From NCBI GenBank assembly GCA_033063855.1, contig CP093831.1, positions 10,106,001-10,170,000 on the forward strand: DNA of 64,000 nucleotides, given 5' to 3'. Below, piece after piece: positions 1-11,119 of the stretch; within the stretch, counting starts at the first letter, position 1, and each line of letters opens with the position of its first letter. Below the pieces are notes generated by a model, which did no database searches, was not told the DNA's origin, and saw only the letters and a list, made by a program, of their open reading frames with translations. The stretch is from Smittia aterrima. Its lineage: Eukaryota > Arthropoda > Insecta > Diptera > Chironomidae. A program made the translations under genes and the position numbers.

Positions 1-129
1 CGTTTTGTTTCCGAAAAACTTCATTGCTCCGTTCAATGCTTTCACATCACTTGGTAAATCGCTTTTATCGGTTCTAATTAAAGTTGGACGGCCGAAGATG
101 TGGCCGATGTAAGGCGAAAATTCCTCCAT
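1..129 (-). CDS. N-terminal fragment of an unrecognised protein, cut by the window edge
   Basis: An open frame runs leftwards from an ATG at 129-127 to the edge of the window without a stop (43 codons). The peptide begins MEEFSPYIGHIFGRPTL and continues into a mixed hydrophilic stretch. I do not recognise the family. The start is supported only by the open frame; the 360 bp up to the 3' end of the AUH-like gene fits a short promoter region, and both genes lie on the same strand. It could also be an internal exon with an in-frame Met. Confidence 0.35.
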   Translation of the reverse strand, partial: MEEFSPYIGHIFGRPTLIRTDKSDLPSDVKALNGAMKFFGNKT

Positions 130-485
130 TGTATCTCTTCAGCTTCTGATTGTAAACTGAGGAAGATTACTCGAGAACAAATCGAAGATTCTGAAACAAG
201 TTTCAACGCGACGCATGCATAATTAATTTAGAGACTGGCTCATGTCGCAAATTGTTGATATAAACAAATTTTAGACTTCAAACGTAAATTTCTTTATCGT
301 CTGAGAATTCCTGTAGCAAGAGGGGATATTCGAATAATCTTGAATTGATAAATATCTGACTCATCAAAACAAAATATTATTTTATCAACAATTTTCAACT
401 TTATTTAGTCATTCAATAATAAAAAGGATTTTGTAATATTTTAATTAAATGCAATCCTGGAAGTTCACTTTGGTATTGAAACTTT

Positions 486-1562
486 TTATTCGCCGATGTA
501 TTTGGCTGGTCGCTTTTCATTGAAAGCTGCAAGTCCTTCGATTCTGTCTTTGGTTCCAATCAATTGGCTGTAGCAATCTTCTTCGATGATGTAGCCAGTT
601 GCCAAATCAACTTGCGATCCTGAGAACAAATTTCGTTAAACTTTAAAGAAGAGAAAACAAATAAAAGAATTCACCTTTGTTGATAGCACGCTTAGCCATT
701 TTAACACCAATAGGACCGTTTGGCAAAATTTCTTCTGCGAGCTTTAAAGCTCTTAGATACGCAGCATCGTTTGAATCGTTTTGAGCAACAGAATAATTGA
801 CGATTCCCATTTTACTCGCTTCTTCACCAGAGAAGACTCGAGCTGTGAAAATGAGTTCTTTTGCCAGTGCTGGACTAATAATTCGAGGAAGTCTTTGAGT
901 TCCACCAGCTCCGGGCATGATCGCAAGACGAGTTTCCACTAACCCCATCTTGACTTGATTGGCGACAGTGCGAAGATCACAAGCAAGTGCAAGCTCGAGT
1001 CCTCCTCCTGAAATAAATTTTGTTGCTGAACATGATTCCATTAAACAAATATCGAAGTCTTACCAAGTGCAGCTCCATCGATAGCTGAAATTACTGGCAT
1101 TGGAAGATTCTCAATGTTGACAACAAGTTGTCGAAGAGAGTTCACAAACCGTCTCACTTCGCTAGGCGATAAAGTTTGTCTTTCCTTCAAGTCAGCGCCA
1201 GCACAGAAAATTCCTTTGACAAGGCTCCTGTGAAATAATTCAAATTACAGATTTGTGCTCCTTATCAAACATCGTCATAATCACCTGATTATTACAACTC
1301 GAACATTTTTATCGTGACCGAGAACATCAACTGAATGCAGAAGCTTTGCAACCAGAGACTTGTTAAGAGAATTCTTCCCTTTATCGCGATTGAGTTCAAC
1401 CACAGCAATTCCCTTTTGTTCTCCAGTTAGATAACTTAATTTCAATTCTTCGGCTTTCTCGATTCTTTCCGAACAGAAGTTAAGTTTCGTGATTGCAAAG
1501 ACCTTTTCGCGATGTAGAGACGTTCTCAAGGCAGTGTTGAAGCATCTGTGAATTGTCATCAT
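486..1562 (-). CDS. Methylglutaconyl-CoA hydratase-like enoyl-CoA hydratase (AUH family), mitochondrial
   Basis: Four exons: 1285-1562, 1064-1227, 675-1007 and 486-619, giving 302 residues. This is a crotonase-fold enzyme; AUH hydrates 3-methylglutaconyl-CoA in leucine breakdown in the mitochondrial matrix. The N-terminus (MMTIHRCFNTALRTSLHR) is rich in Arg and lacks acids, as in a targeting peptide. The oxyanion-hole parts are visible as IFCAGADLKE in exon 2 and GAALGGGLELALACD across the exon 2/3 junction. The AUH-like segment MGLVETRLAIMPGAGGTQRLP carries the active-site Glu region, and the protein ends EKRPAKYIGE. ECHDC2 is a close relative, so the exact substrate is inferred. Length agrees with the family (human AUH about 339). 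Confidence 0.88.
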
Positions 1563-1742
1563 CTTGATTCTGAGCTTGAATTGATTTAATTAAAAAAAAA
1601 CTTCCAGAATTAAAACTTGTTGCTCAAGCGTTTGATGTTTCTTGAATACGTCCATCTCAAATTCGTGGCACAAAACTGAGTGAAAGTTGTTTTCCATATT
1701 TTAATTTGTTTAAGCCAACTTTGATAGATAAAACTTACTGAA

Positions 1743-2964
1743 ATGGCTGACGCTGAAGATATCCAGAAGCAGATCGAGGAGTTGCAAAATAAACTTGATG
1801 CGCTCAAGAGAAATGCTAGAACGAAAATTGATAAAATGTCAAGTGAAGTGAAAGACTCGAATCCTTACTCTCGCTTGATGGCTTTGCAACGGATGGGAAT
1901 AGTGAAGGATTACGAGAACATCAGGACGAAATCTGTCGCTGTTGTTGGTGAGTAGTTCATTCTCGAAATAATTTCATCATTGATGACTCATTTCGAATCC
2001 TGTTTTAGGTGTCGGTGGAGTTGGTTCTGTGACTGCTGATATGTTAACACGCTGTGGAATCGGAAAGTTGATTCTCTTCGACTACGACAAAGTTGAATTA
2101 GCAAACATGAATCGCTTATTCTTCACTCCCGATCAAGCTGGTCAATCGAAAGTTGATGCAGCAGCGAAGACATTAAACTTCATCAATCCAGATGTTGAGA
2201 TACTTACTAACAACTATAATATCACGACCATGGAATCTTTTGATAAGTTCTTGGACGCAATTCGTTTTGGAGGAATCGAGAAAGGACAGCCCGTTGATTT
2301 AGTGTTGAGTTGTGTCGATAACTTTGAAGCACGCATGACGATAAACACTGCGTGCAACGAGCTCAATCTCAACTGGATGGAGTCTGGAGTGTCAGAGAAT
2401 GCAGTCTCAGGACATATTCAATTCCTTAAACCCGGAGAGCTTGCATGCTTCGGCTGCGCTCCTCCTCTCGTTGTTGCGGAAAACATTGATGAAAAGACTT
2501 TGAAACGTGAAGGCGTCTGTGCCGCGAGTCTTCCAACTACAATGGGAATTGTCGCGGGCATGTTAGTTCAAAACACAATCAAATACTTGCTTAGCTTCGG
2601 TGAAGTCTCAAACTACTTAGGATACAACGCTCTCATTGATTTCTTCCCGAAAATGGATCTTCGACCAAATCCTCAATGCGACGACAACTGGTGTCTTAAA
2701 CGTCAAGCAGAGTTCAAAGCTCGACCAAAATCAGATCTTCCGGTAAAACAAGAGGAAGTATTGGAGGTCACTCATGAAACTAACGAATGGGGAATTGAGT
2801 TAGTTAGCGAAGATGTGAAAGAAACAAACGCGCCGTCATCAAGCAGCGGATTGAAGCTTGCTTATGAGCCCCAGCAACAAGTCCATTCCACAACAAGTCC
2901 TGAGAAACTTGTAACTGATGATATTAGCGTTGATGAACTAATGGCAATGTATAAGAATATGTAA
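1743..2964 (+). CDS. Uba5: UBA5, E1 enzyme for UFM1
   Basis: Two exons, 1743-1947 and 2009-2964, give 386 residues. UBA5 adenylates UFM1 and holds it as a thioester before passing it to UFC1; ufmylation acts mainly at ER ribosomes. The nucleotide-binding GVGGVGS crosses the splice junction at residues 69-75. Zinc-binding pairs are CFGC and CDDNWC, and the catalytic Cys is in GVCAASLPTTMG. The C-terminal tail keeps both known short motifs: the UFM1/ATG8-binding EWGIELVSE and the UFC1-binding DDISVDELMAMYKNM. An N-terminal coiled coil (QKQIEELQNKLDAL) precedes the fold. It is head-to-head with the AUH gene about 180 bp away, suggesting a shared promoter. A decayed copy of its 3' end lies at 5028-5225. 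Confidence 0.95.
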
Positions 2965-2990
2965 ACTCTTCGAAACTAAAATCTTCGTCT

Positions 2991-4967
2991 CTAAACTTTA
3001 TTCAATGCTTTTCTGATCATTTCTTCGAGATACTTTTCTTTTGTCTCAATGTTCATTGCCAGCCAGTGGCTCCAGCAAATAGGGATTGGCTTGTAACCGA
3101 TCATTTCAAGTTGTTCGAGTTTCATTCTAAGTTCTCCAGTCGGAATTTCAGTGTCTCGTAAGAAAAGATTCCATCCACCCATAATAACAGCCACCATTTG
3201 ATATTTGTCTATCTTCTTTGACATTTCTGGATGCTTCGAGAGAATTGTCTCCTTGAAAAGAATTTCTCCTTTGTATTGAGCAGGAAAGCAATCAAGAATC
3301 TTGTCCGTGACAGATTTTCCATTCTCATCGAAGCAGTAAACGACGTCTGGTCTTTGATAATGAGGGAGAACGTGAACTAAAGTATTTTCGCCGTAAATTC
3401 GTTCCATAAATTCTTTCATATCCAATAAGAGAAGGTCCGAATGAGTTATCTTCTGCTTTTGTCCACGATATGGAACATAGTGTGTCTGGAACTTGGTGAT
3501 GTTGTCTCTGAGCTTCTGACTCAGTTGCGGTCCTTTGTATGTGGCTGCTAAGTTAATTCTTGTATAGCTATCAAGGCATAGAATTTCTCGTCCAATTTTC
3601 ATCAAGTTTTTGCCTAAAATCAAAATTCAATAATTTTTAATTAAAATCTTAATCAAAACAATTTTCTATTTGAACTTACCGTAAGTAAAGTAAATGTAGT
3701 TTTCCTTGAGGGCTGATCTGATAATTTCTTCATCATAAATTCCACAAACTGTTAGAAAATGAGCGGTTGAGGAGAAGCTTCTCGGATGTAGAATAATTTC
3801 ATCAATTCTGGCTTTCAGCTCGTCAACAACTTTGCCCAAAAATTCCTTCTCAACTCCACTGTCAGTCTTGAAATCGAAGAGCGCCAACACAAAGCAGACG
3901 CGTTCGATATCTTTCAAGCGCAAAAGTTTTATGTTTTCGTTGTACCTTTTCATGAGCTCCTCAATCAAGGTGTGATGACAATATTGCAGATTAGTTCCAA
4001 GAAGCAAAATGTGAAGACAAGTTAACAAACTGCAGCTTTTTACTTTCGGCAGAAGGACATCTGACATTTCTTCGATATTGCTTATATGGTTAGGAGAAGA
4101 AGAGTAATGAAGTTCTTTTAAGATGTTCGTTAAAGTGATGTCTTGGATGCTGTCCATTTCATTGATTGTCTTCTCGTAAATCTTCTTTACGAGTTCAGGA
4201 ACTTGAATTTTCGATTCATTTTTGAAGAAAGCCAAACAGATGATTCCGATCTCGTCGATAGTCAATTCATGAAAGACTTGATGGAATCTTTCTTCAACAT
4301 CTATCATTTTGACTTTCTCGCGGCAACGAGTCAAGTAAAACATTGTTTCGACCAATTCTGAAGGTGACAAGCGATCGACGCGACGACATATCTTCGTTAT
4401 TCCTTTTTTTGTGAAGTATCCGACCTTCGAAAGGTTTATTTTGTACCAGAGATTGCAGACCCTCAGAATTATTGGTAATTTCCATAATTTCACTGACCTC
4501 TCACAACAAACGAAATCCAGTTCACTCCACAGTTGTTGAAAGTTTTTTGCGTTAATGCCTTTTGTAAGTGGAAAGCGTTCTAGGCTTACCAAGATTTCAA
4601 TTAGCTGATCGTCAGTGCAACTCTTAATTTTCGGCACAAGAGCATTGAAGAACGAATCGAATTGGTCCTCTGACATTAAAGTTTCTGTTTCAGCGCAGAA
4701 GTGACTTAACGCTTCGAAGTCCTTAATCAACTCATCAATTGATTTTCCACTGTAGTTCTCTTGCACTTTGAATGTTTGTTTACATTCGGTGTTATTCAAA
4801 TTTTCATAATTTGGAACGAATTTGTAAAGAAAGGAAGTCTCCGTTTGCTCAAACTTCTTCGTAAACGATATCGCTGACACGTGAAGACTCTTTTGCGATA
4901 AGACTTGATTTATATTAGGTCGTAATATTAATCTAGGAACAAAACGCGTGAAATTTCTGAAAAACAT
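2991..4967 (-). CDS. FAST-kinase-domain/RAP protein, copy 1
   Basis: Two exons, 3680-4967 and 2991-3613, give 636 residues. FASTKD proteins act in mitochondria on processing and stability of mitochondrial RNAs. The N-terminus (MFFRNFTRFVPRLILRPNI) is Arg/Phe-rich without acids, a likely targeting peptide. The middle is a helical-repeat region (LRLKDIERVCFVLALFDF). The C-terminal exon carries a RAP domain: VYCFDENGKSV, KYQMVAVIMGGWNLFLRDT, and LRMKLEQLEMIGYKPIPICW. The gene is tail-to-tail with UBA5 with 26 bp between stop codons. Copy 2 at 5239-7215 has the same exon sizes. Which FASTKD subtype it represents cannot be told by eye. Confidence 0.85.
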
Positions 4968-5027
4968 TTTAATGACTGAGCAAGTGACTGAGACCGGGTG
5001 AGCAACAAAATATGAAAGCGAGCAGGA

Positions 5028-5225
5028 TCTTCGACCAAATCCTCAATGCGACGACAACTGGTGTCTTAAATCTTAAACGACAAGCAGAGTTCAAAGATCG
5101 ACCAAAATCAGATCTTCCGGTAAAACAACTTCCCTCCAGACGAAGTATTGAAACTAACAAATTGAGTTAGTTAGCGAAGATGTGAAAGAAACAAACGAGC
5201 CGTCAACAAGCAGCGGATTGAAACT
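5028..5225 (+). pseudogene. Decayed copy of the UBA5 3' end at a duplication breakpoint
   Basis: This stretch matches UBA5 from about 2655 (the segment encoding MDLRPNPQCDDNWCLK) up to near its stop, but with a 7-bp duplication (tcttaaa repeated) that shifts the frame, several substitutions, and a deletion/rearrangement in the middle. It has no promoter or 5' exon, so it cannot make UBA5. Its position between the two FASTKD copies shows that the duplicated segment began inside UBA5. Confidence 0.88.
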
Positions 5226-5238
5226 AATATCTTCGCCT

Positions 5239-7215
5239 CTAAACTTTATTCAATGCTTTTCTGATCATTTCTTCGAGATACTTTTCTTTTGTCTCGATGT
5301 TCATTGACAGCCATTGTCGCCAGCAAATAAGGATTGGCTTGTAACCGATCATTTCAAGTTGTTCGAGTTTCATTCTAAGTTCTCCAGTCGGAATTTCAGT
5401 GTCTCGTAAGAAAAGATTCCATCCACCCATAATAACAGCCACCATTTGATAGTTGTCCATCTTCTTTGACATTTCTGGATGCTTCGAGAGAATGGTCTCC
5501 TTGAAAAGAATTTCTCCTTTGTATTGAGCAGGAAAGCAATCAAGAATCTTGTCCGTGACAGATTTTCCATTCTCATCGAAGCAGTAAACGACGTCTGGTC
5601 TTTGATAATGAGGGAGAACGTGAACTAAAGTATTTTCACCGTAAATTCGTTCCATAAATTCTTTCATATCCAATAAAAAAAGGTCCGAATGAGTTATCTT
5701 CTGCTTTTGTCCACGATATGGAACATAGTGTGTCTGGAACTTGGTGATGTTGTCTCTGAGCTTCTGACTCAGTTGCGGTCCTTTGTATGTGGCTGCTAAG
5801 TTAATCCTTGTATAGCTATCAAGGCATAGAATTTCTCGTCCAATTTTCATCAAGTTTTTGCCTAAAATCAAAATTCAATAATTTTGAATTAAAATCTTAA
5901 TCAAAACGATTTTCTATTTGAACTTACCGTAAGTAAAGTAAATGTAGTCTTCTTTGAGGGCTGATCTGATAATTTCTTCATCATAAATTCCACAAACTGT
6001 TAGAAAATGAGCGGTTGAGGAGAAGCATCTCGGATGTAGAGTAATTTCATCAGCTCTGGCTTTCAGCTCGTCAACAACTTTGCCCAAAAATTCCTTCTCA
6101 ACTCCACTGTCAGTCTTGAAATTGAAGAGCGTCAACACAAAGCAGACGCGTTCGATATCTTTCAAGCGCAAAAGTTTTATGTTTTCGTTGTACCTTTTCA
6201 TGAGCTCCTCAATCAAGGTGTGATGACAATATTGCAGATTAGTTCCAAGAAGCAAAATGTGAAGACAAGCTAACAAACTGCAGCTTTTTACTTTTGGCAG
6301 AAGGACATCTGACATTTCTTCGATATAGCTTATATGGCTAGGAGAAGAAGAGTAACGAAGTTCTTTTAAGATGTTCGTTAAAGTGATGTCTTGGATGTTG
6401 TCCATTTCATTTATTGTCTTCTCGTAAATCTTCTTTACGAGTTCAGGAACTTGAATTTTCGATTCAGTTTTGAAGAAAGCCAAACAGATGATCCCGACCT
6501 CGTCGATAGTCAATTCATGAAAGACTTGATGGAATCTTTTTTCAACATCTATCATTTTGACTTTCTCGCGGCAAATAGTCAAGTAAAACATTGTTTCTAC
6601 AAATTCTGAAGGTGACAAGCGATCGACGCGACGACATATCTTCGTTATTCCTTCTTTTGTGAAATTTGCGACCTTCGAAAGGTTTATTTTGTACCAGAGA
6701 TTGCAGACCCTCAGAATTATTGGTAATTTCCATAATTTCGCTGATCTCTCGCAACAAACGAAATCCAGTTCACTCCACAGTTGTTGAAAGTTTTTTGCGT
6801 TAATGCCTTTTGTAAGTGGAAAGCGTACAAGGCTTTCGAGGATTTGAATCAGCTGATCGTCAGTGCAACTCTTAATTTTCGGCACAAGAGCATTGAAGAA
6901 CGAATCGAATTGGTCCTCTGACATTAAAGTTTCTGTTTCAGCGCAGAAGTGACTTAACGCTTCGAAGTCCTTAATCAACTCATCAATTGATTTTCTATCG
7001 TAATTCTCTTGCACTTTAAAAGTTTGTTTACATTCGGTGTTACTCAAATTTTCATAATTTGGAACGAATTTGTAAAGAAAGGCAGTCTCCGAATGCTCAA
7101 ACTTCTTCGTAAACGATATCGCTGACACGTGAAGACTCTTTTGCGATAAGACTTGATTTATATTAGGTCGTAATATTAATCTAGGAACAAAACGCGTGAA
7201 ATTTCTGAAAAACAT
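5239..7215 (-). CDS. FAST-kinase-domain/RAP protein, copy 2
   Basis: Exons 5928-7215 and 5239-5861 have the same lengths as copy 1 (1288 and 623 coding bases), giving 636 residues. Both copies are intact. In the C-terminal exon the proteins differ at seven positions in about 207, four of them clustered near the RAP end (KPILICWRQWLSMN here against KPIPICWSHWLAMN in copy 1). The clustering is odd for a recent duplicate and could mark divergence of the RAP surface or conversion limits. The 5' side, including the ATG context, matches copy 1 up to about 60 bp upstream. This copy retains the unique upstream DNA, so it may sit at the original promoter. Confidence 0.85.
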
Positions 7216-7514
7216 TTTAATGACTGAGCAAGTGACTGAGACCGAGTGAGCAACAAAATATGTAAGCGAGCAACAAAACTTTCTTTCTCTCGACGAATCT
7301 AAAATTAATTTCGTCGTTGAATTAAGAGCCTCGTGACATCAAATGAGTTTGCAAATTCGATGGACCAGTGATAACAATTGAATCAAGATAGAAAACGTCA
7401 ACACTTAAAGTGAGTGCGAAAATTGTTTGACTTTTGTGATTTCAAGGTGAAAACTATTTTCCAAATGCGTGAAAAACGCTAAATCTTCTGTTCTCATTAC
7501 AGAGCTTTATAGTC

Positions 7515-9648
7515 ATGCTTGTTAATCGTGTTCAAAAGCATTACGCTTGCAAAATCTGTGGAAGTGCAGTCGGAGTTAAGATTTGTAAATGCTCTAAAGC
7601 TTTTTATTGCTCTAAAAGTTGCCAAAAAATTGATTGGAAGTCCCATAAATCCGATTGCTACCAGTTTGTTGATCATCCAAAGTCTAGTAAACAATGCGCA
7701 AATATCGATAATGTATTGCACCAACAGCAATCAAAACAGATTGCGTTATTATCAAATTCTGAATCACAACATGAGCAAGTGAGACAGCAATACGATCCAA
7801 CTCCAATGCAATACCAACATCAACAACCGCCCGCCGAAACCAACACAACTCCAATACAACAAAATAATATGCTTGACGATGAGTTTGAGGAAAATTTACT
7901 CAATTCGTTAATGCTCGCCGTTGATGAAGGTACTGAAGACGAAATATTAAAGAACCTTAATATAACTGCAGACGAGTTGTTGGCTGCGTGCAATTTAGAT
8001 ACGGAAATTAACATTGAAAATACGAGTGATGATCAGTTTTTCGATGAAGGACTTCAAAGCGACAAAAGTTTAGAACCTGAATATCGGGAAACAAGAGAAA
8101 AGTTAGAAAAGGAATTATCTGATTTCCGTGCAATTAATTATAGCGAATCAGAGCAACAATTGGTAAACGGAGAGGCTCCATCAGGAAATATGATGACTGC
8201 TCAGAACCCCAAGTACGTGAAACACGCTAAGCTCGACGATCATCTGCTTTACAAGTAAGTTAGTGAAGAAAACACAGTTCGACCTTCAAAAATTTCAATA
8301 TAAACAAAGAAAAAAATCTTTAATGAAAATCTGTTCTCTGCAGAACAATCGATGATCAATATGGTCTTGAAGAGATGTGCAGTAACTTGATACGTGATAT
8401 GAACGAATATGGAGTGTGCGTTTTGGATAATTTCATAGGTCAGGAAAAAGGCTCGCAAGTGCTTCAAGAAGTCAAGACAATGTACTCAGCCGGTTATTTT
8501 AAAGTGAGTAAAGAAAAAAAAGCTCAATGAAAATTTGAACTTATCAATTAATTTCTAATAGGATGGTCAACTTGTTGCGAGTAAAGACAAACGGAGTAAT
8601 AAAAATATTCGCGGTGATAAGATAATGTGGGTTGACGGCAGAGAAGGAGGCGTCTCGAATATAAAGTTTTTAATGAATCAGGTAAGACACAACGTCTCTT
8701 GACTCTTATCACCAGCTGATTGCAACTTTGTGCAATTTGTAGGTTGATGCTGTGATAACAATGGCTAATCGAATGAATGACAACGGCAAATTAGGACAGT
8801 ACAAAATACGTGAGAGAACTAAGGTATGACTATCACCGATTCCATCATAAACAAAGGTTTTTATCAAAGGAATTGGAGTGTAAATTATTGGTCGATAAGG
8901 AAAATCAATCACATTTCCTTTATCACAATTAAAGTGTCGAGTGGCACTAATCGACGTAATTCAATGGATTCACACGAGGCGTTGAGCTACGTGTGATTCC
9001 CAATGATACTAACATCGTTATAGAAACAGCCGAAAACGGTTAATGATTCATGGAGCAACGTATAGACGAGCTCAAATACTTGTAACGTTTTGTTTACGTT
9101 TTTTTGCAAGAGAAAAGTCACGTACGCTTCTCTTCTACTTCTTCTCCTTCGACCGACCAAAAGTGTGCGCTCTAAGAAAAATGTGAAACGTGCCGTTTTA
9201 CGCGTGATTTAAAATGTTTTCTTCTTGCAGGCGATGGTCGCTTGCTACGAGGGTAAAGGATCACACTACGTAAAGCACGTGGACAACCCGAACCGAGACG
9301 GCCGTTGTATAACGTGCATTTATTACTTGAATGTTGATTGGGAAGTGGCGCAGGATGGAGGACTTTTGAGAATATTTCCTGGTGGTTGGGAGGATCGTGT
9401 TGCAGATATCGAGCCAATTTTTGATAGAATAACATTCTTCTGGTCAGACAGAAGGAATCCGCATGAAGTCCTTCCCGCTCATCGAACACGTTACGCTATT
9501 ACTCTTTGGTATTTCGATGCCAACGAAAGGGAAGTAGCAGTGAGAAAATACGAAAGAGATTGTGAGTTAAAAAAATTAATTTATGTCAAAAAATTTAAAT
9601 TTCTATTTTCAATTTCTTTCAGGTGAACATTTAAGAAAAGCAGCCTAA
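7515..9648 (+). CDS. Hph: HIF prolyl hydroxylase with MYND finger (fatiga/EGLN family)
   Basis: Six exons: 7515-8254, 8344-8503, 8562-8681, 8743-8823, 9231-9561 and 9623-9648, giving 485 residues. The enzyme hydroxylates HIF-alpha prolines using oxygen, 2-oxoglutarate and Fe(II), marking it for VHL-directed destruction. A MYND zinc finger occupies residues about 12-48 (CKICGSAVGVKICKC, YCSKSCQ). A disordered Gln/Asp-rich linker follows to about residue 245. The catalytic part has the Fe ligands in HYVKHVDN (His and Asp) and HEVLPAH (second His), with 2OG-binding Arg in RYAITLWYFD. The C-terminal exon adds only CEHLRKAA. The long MYND form corresponds to the full isoform of fly fatiga and vertebrate EGLN1. 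Intron 4 (407 bp, much the longest) holds hypoxia-response cores. Confidence 0.95.
8824..9230 (+). promoter_or_regulatory. Intron 4 of the HIF hydroxylase with clustered RCGTG motifs
   Basis: TACGTGTG lies at 8988-8995, a reverse-strand TACGTG at 9119-9124, and AACGTG at 9187-9192, about 40 bp before the catalytic exon. RCGTG is the HIF-binding core. Drosophila fatiga has a hypoxia-induced short isoform from an internal promoter. A feedback promoter here is inferred. Confidence 0.4.
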
Positions 9649-9971
9649 ATTGATAGCCCAAGAGAATCAAACCAAAATTATTATATTTTTGCAACTTAAC
9701 ACAACGACGGTATTATCATTTAAGCAGTTGAATGTTCAGTCTAAAGGATTTAACTTGAATCTATCATTAACGATATTGCTCATACGTTTTGTAGAATCGG
9801 ATGCTTGCAAGGATCGAACAAAATTTTCTAATTTTAGTCAATCGAATATCTTTTGATATGTCGAAAGCAATTTTTCTCAAATAAAATATTTAAATTGATT
9901 TTAACAAATTGTTTGAATATTTACGAGGGAGACTGAGCAACGGATCGCGTGAAATATCAAAACGATAAGAA

Positions 9972-11119
9972 ATGTCGCGTAAGTAAAATATTTTTTATTT
10001 TTCTTTATTAAATATTTTTGCTTTTAAGGATTTGAAATACCAAAATCTGCTTTGATTGTGGCAGCTGCGAGTGGTGGAGCTTTAGCTTATTTCGCTTATT
10101 TGTTTATCAAAACCAAGGCCGAGAATAAACCGCCAAAAAGGTTATTTCATTAATTGATTCTTCCGTTTCATCACAAAACTCAAAATATTTACTTAAAGAT
10201 GGAGGAAAGTAGGTGAAGTGTCTGACTTACTTTGTTATCCAGTGAAGTCATGCAGTCCCATTCGATCAAACGAATTCAATTGTCATCAAAACGGGTTTGA
10301 GATTGAAAGCGTTCATGATCGGACGTTTATGCTAATCAACCGAGATGGAAAGTTCGTTTCAGCGATACCTTATCCAAAGCTGGTGAAAGTAACTCCCAAT
10401 GTGGCCGATCACATTTTGACTTTATCTGCGCCTGACATGAAAGATTTGATCATCGATACATCGAAACTTAAAGAAGAGAAAGACGTGAAAGCAAAAATAT
10501 TCGAGGAATTCCTTGATGCCGTTGATGTAGGAGATGAAGCTTCTTCTTGGTTTTGTCAGTTTTTGGAGCTAGAAGAATTCAGTCTCCGGTTTGTCTTTTA
10601 CTCATCTTCAGAACCATCTCGCAATGTTCGAGCTGTCAATAAAGTTTTTAAGAAAATGGTGAGAGATGACTCGGGAGCTTTGCAAAACACAACAAGTTAC
10701 ATGCTCGTCAACGAAAGCTCCGTCGATGATTTAAATACAAAACTCGATAAGCCTGTAACGATTTTACATTTTCGTCCTAATATCGTCGTGAAAGGAGCGA
10801 ACGCGTTTGAAGAAGATAACTGGGAATGGATTAAAATCGGTGAAGTTATTTTCAGGAACGTTAAGCCATGCTCGAGGTAAACGAAATAAATTTTGTTTTA
10901 AAGTTTTGATTTTAAGTTGTTACTTTTAGATGTCCCTTCGTTAAAATTGATCCTGAGACTGCAGTTAAAGATCCTGATCAAGAGCCGCTAAAAACTTTGG
11001 GAGCATACAGAAAGTTGGAATCTGCTGGAGGGAAGCCTGTAATGGGGATTCACATGGGAATCAGAAAGCATGGAAAAATATCTTTGGCTGACGAAGTTTT
11101 TGTCGAAGACAGAAGCTGA
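9972..11119 (+). CDS. mARC-like MOSC-domain molybdoenzyme, copy 1
   Basis: Four exons: 9972-9978, 10029-10140, 10199-10876 and 10930-11119, giving 328 residues. mARC enzymes bind molybdenum cofactor and reduce N-hydroxylated compounds at the mitochondrial outer membrane, with cytochrome b5 as electron donor. A single N-terminal membrane segment (SALIVAAASGGALAYFAYLF) is followed by basic residues. The MOSC_N barrel starts at VSDLLCYPVKSC. The MOSC core shows FRPNIVVKGANAFEEDNWEW and the candidate Mo-ligating Cys in KPCSRC, which spans the last splice junction. The first exon is only seven coding bases. A diverged paralogue with the same intron positions lies at 16057-17376. Confidence 0.9.

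Larger units (their letters stand above)
2655..7277. repeat. Tandem duplication of about 2.3 kb (UBA5 tail plus FASTKD gene)
   Basis: Unit 1 spans about 2655-5027 and unit 2 about 5028-7277. The join is seen at about 5028, where the FASTKD upstream sequence (gcgagca) is followed directly by UBA5 coding sequence (ggatcttcgacc). The UBA5 part in unit 2 has decayed, while the FASTKD parts remain near-identical. Confidence 0.88.

Noticed and set aside
4143..4361. Open frame on + strand, with a similar one at 6391-6609
   Set aside because: Antisense shadows of the two FASTKD genes; the similarity only reflects the duplication.
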